From: Bacillota bacterium
GTDB lineage: Bacteria > Bacillota > Clostridia > Lachnospirales > Anaerotignaceae
Direction: 5' to 3'
DNA length: 64,000 nt
NCBI GenBank assembly: GCA_019422105.1
Contig: JAHZDZ010000005.1
Coordinates: 1-64,000, forward strand
The position numbers and the translations under genes are program-made. Of the stretch, positions 59,351 through 64,000 are shown piece by piece. Under the pieces are notes generated by a model. It saw nothing but the letters and a program-made list of their open reading frames with translations, searched no databases and was not told the origin of the DNA. Numbering within the stretch: position 1 is the stretch's first letter; every line of letters starts with the position of its first letter.

Positions 59351-59436
59351 ACTGCACAGACATTATATTTCTTGTTTCGTAATCCATTTTTTGGCCAGCA
59401 TATAAAATACAGCCGTATGGGTTGCAAACCGCCCTT

Positions 59437-59766
59437 CTATCTTGTTTCAATCTCATAAGGCCAGCTTAGGATACCCCCAAAATCATAGACATTGCGGTAT
59501 CCCATTTCTGTCAGAACTTTGCAGGCCTCTTTGCTTCTCAAACCGCTGCGGCAGTAAACCAGAAGCTTTTTATCCTTATCAGGCAGCATTTTTTTCGCCT
59601 TATCCAAAATTTCACTGTCAGGTATGTTTAAAGCACCTGGGATATGCTTTCCGTCAAATTCTTCCCTTGTTCTGACATCCAATAGAATCGTATTCTTATC
59701 CTCTGCCATCATTTTATGGGCTTTCTCAGGAGAAATACAGTTTACCTTTTCTTTTACCATTGTCAT
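59437..59766 (-). CDS. Single-domain rhodanese-like protein
   Basis: 109 residues. ILLDVRTREEFDGKHIPGALNIP, then the active-site loop VYCRSGLRSKEAC with the nucleophile Cys. Single-domain rhodaneses carry sulfane sulfur; it could support thiamine or other sulfur transfer, but the riboswitch and promoter of the thiamine operon lie between them. Start ATG 59766, or ATG 59760. Confidence 0.9.
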   Translation of the reverse strand: MTMVKEKVNCISPEKAHKMMAEDKNTILLDVRTREEFDGKHIPGALNIPDSEILDKAKKMLPDKDKKLLVYCRSGLRSKEACKVLTEMGYRNVYDFGGILSWPYEIETR

Positions 59767-59880
59767 ATTTTCACTACCTTTTCATTTAAGATAGCTATAG
59801 CTTTTGTAACTTTAAGTAAAATAAAACAAAAAAAGCCTTCCAATTTTAAGCAGTATTTCATATCCTTTTTCGTTTTTTTA

Positions 59881-59909
59881 TTGAAAAAGCCCCCGATATA
59901 CGGTATACT
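59881..59909 (+). promoter_or_regulatory. Promoter of the ECF S-component gene
   Basis: TTGAAA (59881-59886), a 17-nt spacer and TATACT (59904-59909). Confidence 0.65.
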
Positions 59910-59970
59910 GAAACGGTTAAAATTCGCATTGTATCTTAAATATTAAGAACGATAGCAGGAGGTTGAAGTT

Positions 59971-60624
59971 ATGAAAAACACATCTCAAAAAACATTGGAT
60001 TTAGTTCAGCTGTCTTTGTTTGCCGCAATCATTATACTGATGGCATTCACACCGTTTCTGGGCTATATTCCGCTGGGCTTTACAAGAGCGACTATTATTC
60101 ATGTTCCTGTGATTGTAGGCTGCATTCTTCTCGGGCCGAAAAAGGGTGCTGTACTTGGATTTATATTCGGTCTGACAAGCCTCTTCAACAATACCTTTAA
60201 TCCAACACTTACCTCTTTTGTATTCTCACCCTTTTATTCAGTGGGAGAAATTCATGGTAACCTGTGGAGCTTGGTGATTTGTTTTGTTCCCCGCATACTG
60301 GTGGGTGTTATACCCTATTATGTATACCGGGCACTTAGTAGGGTCACGGCAAAAAATTTATCTCTGGCCGTTGCGGGCCTGGCCGGATCCCTTACAAATA
60401 CCTTATTGGTAATGAATCTGATTTTCTTTTGTTTTAAAGACGCCTATGCGGCCGCAAACAGTGTATCCGCAAACGCCCTGTATGCCTTTATCCTTACGAT
60501 AATCGGCATGAACGGCATACCGGAGGCAATTGTCGCATCCATAATCACCGTTGCACTTTGCCGTGTTCTGTTAAAACTAAATGTCGGACAGCCTTCAAAA
60601 GCAAAAAGCGCTATTTTACAATAA
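59971..60624 (+). CDS. ECF transporter S-component, possibly for pantothenate
   Basis: 217 residues with six hydrophobic segments. The pattern LVQLSLFAAIIILMAFTPFLGYIPLGFTRATIIHVPVIVGCILLGPKKGAVLGFIFGL belongs to group II ECF substrate-binding subunits. The arrangement is closest, from memory, to PanT (pantothenate), but the substrate cannot be proved. It is monocistronic, with AGGAGG before ATG 59971, and must share the EcfAAT module encoded elsewhere. Confidence 0.85.
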   Translation: MKNTSQKTLDLVQLSLFAAIIILMAFTPFLGYIPLGFTRATIIHVPVIVGCILLGPKKGAVLGFIFGLTSLFNNTFNPTLTSFVFSPFYSVGEIHGNLWSLVICFVPRILVGVIPYYVYRALSRVTAKNLSLAVAGLAGSLTNTLLVMNLIFFCFKDAYAAANSVSANALYAFILTIIGMNGIPEAIVASIITVALCRVLLKLNVGQPSKAKSAILQ

Positions 60625-60673
60625 CCGCTGACATATTACAATACATAAAACCAATTATCTGTGAATTTTAACA

Positions 60674-60705
60674 AGACAGAATCGCATTTGCGGTTCTGTT
60701 TTTTT
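60674..60705 (+). terminator. Terminator of the ECF S-component gene
   Basis: ACAGAAtCGC-attt-GCGgTTCTGTTTTTTT. Confidence 0.85.
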
Positions 60706-60752
60706 GCAGAAACAAAAAAGAGCAGCCGGGACATCCCTTTGCTTCCCAAATA

Positions 60753-61091
60753 CTAAACATCCTCGTCATTCATTACCTTCTTCATGGTCCATAATGTTTC
60801 CTTCATAATTTTTAACTGCCTGTCATTACAGCCCTTTAACGATTCCGTAATGGATCCAATGCCATTAACATCTTTGTCATCATAGATAATATCATTTATC
60901 GTGACGTCAAATATCTGTGCAGCCCTATACAAAGTCTGAAGACTTATTTTAGCATTGTTTGTCTCAATATGGCTCAGATGTGTTACTGTTATACCCAATT
61001 TCTCAGCTAGCTGTTCCTGTGTCAAATTATTCCTGTTTCTGTATTCTCTGATTCTTCTGCCCAATAATGCATAGTCGATTCCACAATTCAT
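60753..61091 (-). CDS. XRE-family transcriptional regulator
   Basis: 112 residues. The Cro/CI helix-turn-helix (RIREYRNRNNLTQEQLAEKLGITVTHLSHIETNNAKIS) and a helical C-terminus. I start at ATG 61091, 8 nt after GGAGGTG; a longer frame is unsupported. Divergent from another XRE gene across a 106-nt AT-rich region, probably a shared operator. Confidence 0.88.
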   Translation of the reverse strand: MNCGIDYALLGRRIREYRNRNNLTQEQLAEKLGITVTHLSHIETNNAKISLQTLYRAAQIFDVTINDIIYDDKDVNGIGSITESLKGCNDRQLKIMKETLWTMKKVMNDEDV

Positions 61092-61197
61092 AACATTAAC
61101 ACCTCCAACATATTTATTGTATGTTTTAATTATAGATGTTATAATAAGATAATAAATCCAATTTAGACTTATTAGTTCAATAGGTAAGGTGATAGTG

Positions 61198-61533
61198 TTG
61201 GAGTTTAAAGACAGGCTCAAATTTTTAAGAGAAAATTATTACAGAAACGGAAAAAAGCTGTCTCAGAAGGAATTGGCAAATGTGTTAAATTATGGATATA
61301 CCGCAATTGCAAATTACGAAAGCGGCCGGAATGAACCCTCTATAGAGGACTTAATTAAGCTGGCTGAATTTTTTAACGTCAGTCTTGATTATCTCCTCGG
61401 TGTGTCAGAAGAAAGACACCTTTACCAAAGCGTCACGAATAATGATTTTATTGCTTTATACAATACCTTTAACCCGGAACAAAAAAAAGAGATTTATCAA
61501 ATATTAGAATCTATTTTCCATATGATAAAATAA
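61198..61533 (+). CDS. XRE-family transcriptional regulator
   Basis: About 111 residues. FKDRLKFLRENYYRNGKKLSQKELANVLNYGYTAIANYESGRNEPSIE is a helix-turn-helix of the same type, followed by LIKLAEFFNVSLDYLLGVSEER. I prefer TTG 61198 as start, 6 nt after AAGGTG; GTG 61189 is the alternative. Similar in form to the XRE genes at 14.9-15.9 kb. Confidence 0.87.
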   Translation: MEFKDRLKFLRENYYRNGKKLSQKELANVLNYGYTAIANYESGRNEPSIEDLIKLAEFFNVSLDYLLGVSEERHLYQSVTNNDFIALYNTFNPEQKKEIYQILESIFHMIK

Positions 61534-61625
61534 AAAAGAGCTGTCAGAGCCCCTTTTTTTATATCTGTATCTTCATTTAAAAATCTTTTCCATAAAGGAA
61601 ACCCTCCAAGCTCATAATCATTTCA

Positions 61626-62054
61626 TTATGGCATGTTGTTCTGCGCTCTTTGGGCCTCCTCAAAATCCCGCAGCATCCAACTTGGTATATTCTTTTCCCT
61701 TCCTTCAGCGTAAGTCATCCAATAAAACGCATCATGTTCCTGACTTAGCATAACATCACCATGCCTGTACAGGCATAAATATGTAATAATCGTCAAATGC
61801 AGCCTGCTTTTAATCGCATCAAAAATACTGAGAGGCTTTATAATTTCCACAGTGAGTCCCGTTTCCTCACTGATTTCCCTGAGAAGTCCCCGCGGAGACG
61901 ATTCAAAAAAGCGAACGCCTCCTCCGGGCAAATCCCATGCTTCTTTCTGATTCATATAGCTGCCTTCTATCTCCTGCCTCGAGCGCTTTAAAACAAGAAA
62001 GGAATCCTCCTTTAAAATCACAGCCTTTACGGCCAATGCAAAGCTTCTTTTCAT
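61626..62054 (-). CDS. Nudix hydrolase
   Basis: 142 residues. Complete Nudix box: GGGVRFFESSPRGLLREISEETGLTVE (Gx5Ex7REUxEExGU). It hydrolyses nucleoside diphosphate-linked compounds; the exact substrate is not predictable. I start at ATG 62054 with GGAGG just upstream; a longer frame overlaps that site. It lies 17 nt after hslO, same strand. Confidence 0.92.
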   Translation of the reverse strand: MKRSFALAVKAVILKEDSFLVLKRSRQEIEGSYMNQKEAWDLPGGGVRFFESSPRGLLREISEETGLTVEIIKPLSIFDAIKSRLHLTIITYLCLYRHGDVMLSQEHDAFYWMTYAEGREKNIPSWMLRDFEEAQRAQNNMP

Positions 62055-62071
62055 TTCCTCCCCTCCTGCCA

Positions 62072-62965
62072 TTATTCCGCATTCCGCCCATCTGCTTCTC
62101 TTATCAAGGCCCTGAGCTCATTCTCATCAAAATGGTATTCTTTGTTGCAGAAATGGCAGTGCAGCGTAGCCTCCTTATCCTCATCCGCTATTTTATGAAG
62201 CTCCTCAAGCCCAATGGAAATAAGTGCTTTTTCCACTCTTTGTCTGGTACAGTTGCAGTAAAAACGCGTTGGTGTTTTTTCCAAAACGGAAAGCTCCATA
62301 CCTTTAAAAATTGTTTCCAATATTGCCTCCGGCGTCAGTCCATCCTCCAGCATTTTTGTAATGGGAGAAAGGGTCTGCAAATTTTTTTCCAGAAGGTCAA
62401 TCGCACCATCCTGCGCATCGGGCATAATCTGTATCAAAAAGCCTCCCGCCTGCTTTACACTTAAGTCCACATCTATTAATACGCCTAAGCCCACGGAGGA
62501 CGGCGTCTGCTCTGATTTTGTAAAATAATAGGTCAAATCGTCCGCTATTTCTCCGCTCACCAATTCAATCTGTCCGGCATAGGGCTCCTTCATTCCAATA
62601 TCCTTTACAACACTCAGATAGCCTTTTCCAACGGCACCGCTTACATCAAGCTTCCCCGGGTATTTTGAGGGAACGGAAGCCCCCGGCTCATAGACATACC
62701 CCTTCACATTGCTTTTAGCGTCTGAGGTTGCCATAATTCCTCTAAGAGGTCCATCCCCTTTTATCTGTAATGTCAGTAAATCCTTTTCACTCTTAAGCAT
62801 ACAGCCCATCATTGCCGCCGCCGTCAAAAGCCTTCCAAGGGCCGCTGTCGCAACCGGCGAAGTGCCGTGTATTTTTCTGGCGTCCTCCACCATTTTTTTG
62901 GTATATGCCGCAAAAGCCCGTATTGATCCGTTGCCCGCCGTTGCTCTGATAATGTAGTCTTCCAT
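62072..62965 (-). CDS. hslO: Hsp33 redox-regulated chaperone
   Basis: 297 residues. Hsp33 holds unfolded proteins when its C-terminal zinc is released by oxidative stress. Family pattern VATAALGRLLTAAAMMG near residue 40, AGGFLIQIMPDAQ mid-protein, and zinc site CNC...CHFC near residues 240-275 (YCNCTRQRVEKAL, LHCHFCNKEYHF). Length is normal. It is co-directional with the methyltransferase, 18 nt upstream. Confidence 0.97.
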   Translation of the reverse strand: MEDYIIRATAGNGSIRAFAAYTKKMVEDARKIHGTSPVATAALGRLLTAAAMMGCMLKSEKDLLTLQIKGDGPLRGIMATSDAKSNVKGYVYEPGASVPSKYPGKLDVSGAVGKGYLSVVKDIGMKEPYAGQIELVSGEIADDLTYYFTKSEQTPSSVGLGVLIDVDLSVKQAGGFLIQIMPDAQDGAIDLLEKNLQTLSPITKMLEDGLTPEAILETIFKGMELSVLEKTPTRFYCNCTRQRVEKALISIGLEELHKIADEDKEATLHCHFCNKEYHFDENELRALIREADGRNAE

Positions 62966-62983
62966 TCTGATTCTTCCTTCCTG

Positions 62984-63754
62984 TCATTTTTCGCTTGCCG
63001 CTTTCTTCATTTCCCTGGCAATAACATAAATTCTTCCACTGTCGTTTCTTGGCGGATGAAAGGTAAAAGCGTCAAACATGTCCACAAATTCCATGCCGCT
63101 TTCTTCTATCAATCGTTTTATGGTGTCGGTGGAATATGCCTTCTCGTAGTGAAACTCCTCAAAGCGCTGATATTTTTTTGTCTTCTCATCCTCAATAAAA
63201 AAATTCATATAAAATTCATTGACGCACTCTTTTTCATCGTAACAGTTTTCCCATATATAGGCAGCGTTTTCTGTTGTTTCCGCATAGGTATTGTCACCTA
63301 ATACATTTTTAAACTTATACTCCGTATTCAGATCAAATATAAAAAGACCGCCGGGATGCAGGTAATTATTCACCAGACGGAATACCTGCAACAGCTCCTC
63401 TTCCTCCGTAATATAATTCAGGCTGTCATAAAGGCTTATGATACATTGTACCGTGCCGTAAAGCTCAAACTGCCGCATGTCCTGCATTAAATATAGAATA
63501 TCAAGTCCCGCTTCCTCCGCCTTTTGCCTGGCAATTGTCAGCATGTCCTCCGAGAGGTCAATGCCTATCATATCATAGCCTTCCTGCGCTAATCTCTGCG
63601 TCATATTTCCTGTTCCGCAGCCAATATCCGCAATCAGCTCCGGCTTGAGTCCATATCTGTCCCATATACAATGCAGATACCTGACCCAGCCGTCGTAGTC
63701 TGTATCCTCCATAAATATATCATAAATTGAAGCAAAACCTTTATAGGCTTCCAT
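62984..63754 (-). CDS. Class I SAM-dependent methyltransferase
   Basis: 256 residues. SAM-binding motif I LIADIGCGTGNMTQRLAQEGYDMIGIDLSEDML, then CIISLYDSLNYITEEEELLQVFRLVNNYLHPGGLFIFDLNTEYKF. The layout (FASIYDIFMEDTDYDGW start) matches small-molecule methyltransferases often found before hslO or next to ribosomal genes in Clostridia. The methyl acceptor is unknown. First gene of the methyltransferase-hslO-Nudix unit. Confidence 0.9.
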   Translation of the reverse strand: MEAYKGFASIYDIFMEDTDYDGWVRYLHCIWDRYGLKPELIADIGCGTGNMTQRLAQEGYDMIGIDLSEDMLTIARQKAEEAGLDILYLMQDMRQFELYGTVQCIISLYDSLNYITEEEELLQVFRLVNNYLHPGGLFIFDLNTEYKFKNVLGDNTYAETTENAAYIWENCYDEKECVNEFYMNFFIEDEKTKKYQRFEEFHYEKAYSTDTIKRLIEESGMEFVDMFDAFTFHPPRNDSGRIYVIAREMKKAASEK

Positions 63755-63882
63755 ATTGCATCCCCCGCTAAATGAATTCCAACTTTATTTATTATACGGT
63801 TATCAGTACAGAAAATCAATATACACCGGTTTTTTACTATGAAGCTGTTTGAGCGTTTAACCCCGAATCGGACAGTCTATAC

Positions 63883-63913
63883 AAAAAGCCCGTTACCTTT
63901 TCGGCAACCGGGC
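63883..63913 (-). terminator. Terminator of the gene entering from the right edge
   Basis: GCCCGGTTGCC-gaaaa-GGTaACGGGC stem followed by TTTTTG on the minus strand, 18 nt after a stop codon at 63932-63934. Confidence 0.8.
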
Positions 63914-63931
63914 CTCTGCGGCGTAACCATA

Positions 63932-64000
63932 TCATACTTTCAGCTTCTGGAATCTCTTCTTCTCTTTCGCAATAGTCCGCCAATCCTTCCGCTCTCCTGA
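63932..64000 (-). CDS. C-terminal tail of a gene cut by the window edge
   Basis: The minus strand reads 22 codons (SGERKDWRTIAKEKKRFQKL...) and TGA at 63932-63934, followed by a good terminator. The basic tail is too short to identify the protein. Confidence 0.5.
   Translation of the reverse strand, partial: SGERKDWRTIAKEKKRFQKLKV

Overview
The window reads as the chromosome of a low-GC, anaerobic, endospore-forming-lineage member of the Clostridia (Firmicutes). The evidence is spoIIGA-sigE, an [FeFe]-hydrogenase, a T-box, an L20-type leader, a V-type (probably Na+) ATPase, AGGAGG-type ribosome binding sites throughout and frequent TTG/GTG starts. No rRNA, tRNA or CRISPR array was recognised. 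Most genes lie on the minus strand.

Layout. 0.36-7.7 kb: an [FeFe]-hydrogenase with three C-terminal rubredoxin repeats, a HisC-like aminotransferase, the infC-rpmI-rplT operon with its attenuator leader, and thrS behind a T-box. 7.9-14.7 kb: the most interesting accessory locus. It holds a tandem-nitrilase protein and an internally duplicated permease, divergent from an AraC-type response regulator, followed by a soluble histidine kinase fused to an AmiC/UrtA-like amide/urea-binding domain. 14.8-17.1 kb: three XRE regulators and an ImmA/IrrE-type metallopeptidase. 17.3-26.3 kb: spoIIGA-sigE, rsmD-coaD-coiled-coil gene, asp23-fakA-recG, rpmB, and a 46-residue membrane protein. 26.5-34.7 kb: CorA, an HTH-cupin regulator with potABCD (PotA carries a duplicated insert in its TOBE region), then a padR operon with an amber-interrupted DUF1700 gene. 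35.1 kb: purC.

36.0-43.66 kb: a 7.6-kb integrative island inserted into the 3' end of the V-ATPase subunit D gene. The island supplies a replacement C-terminus and terminator, while the original 3' end and terminator are stranded beside purC. It carries a tyrosine integrase, a TxpA/Hol-Tox-like type I toxin with a candidate antisense RNA, a serine recombinase with a repeat cluster, secreted/lipoprotein genes and several unknown genes, but no recognisable conjugation or replication genes. 43.6-52.1 kb: the nine-gene V-ATPase operon.

52.9-64.0 kb: xylB divergent from a ROK repressor, a TPP-riboswitch-controlled thiamine salvage operon, a rhodanese, an ECF S-component, two divergent XRE regulators, a Nudix hydrolase, hslO, a methyltransferase and the tail of one gene cut by the window edge.

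Working model for the 7.9-14.7 kb locus (inference): an amide-like solute enters through the permease and binds the sensor domain of the soluble kinase. The kinase phosphorylates the AraC-type regulator, which activates the promoter of the nitrilase-permease operon. That promoter has a good -10 but no recognisable -35.
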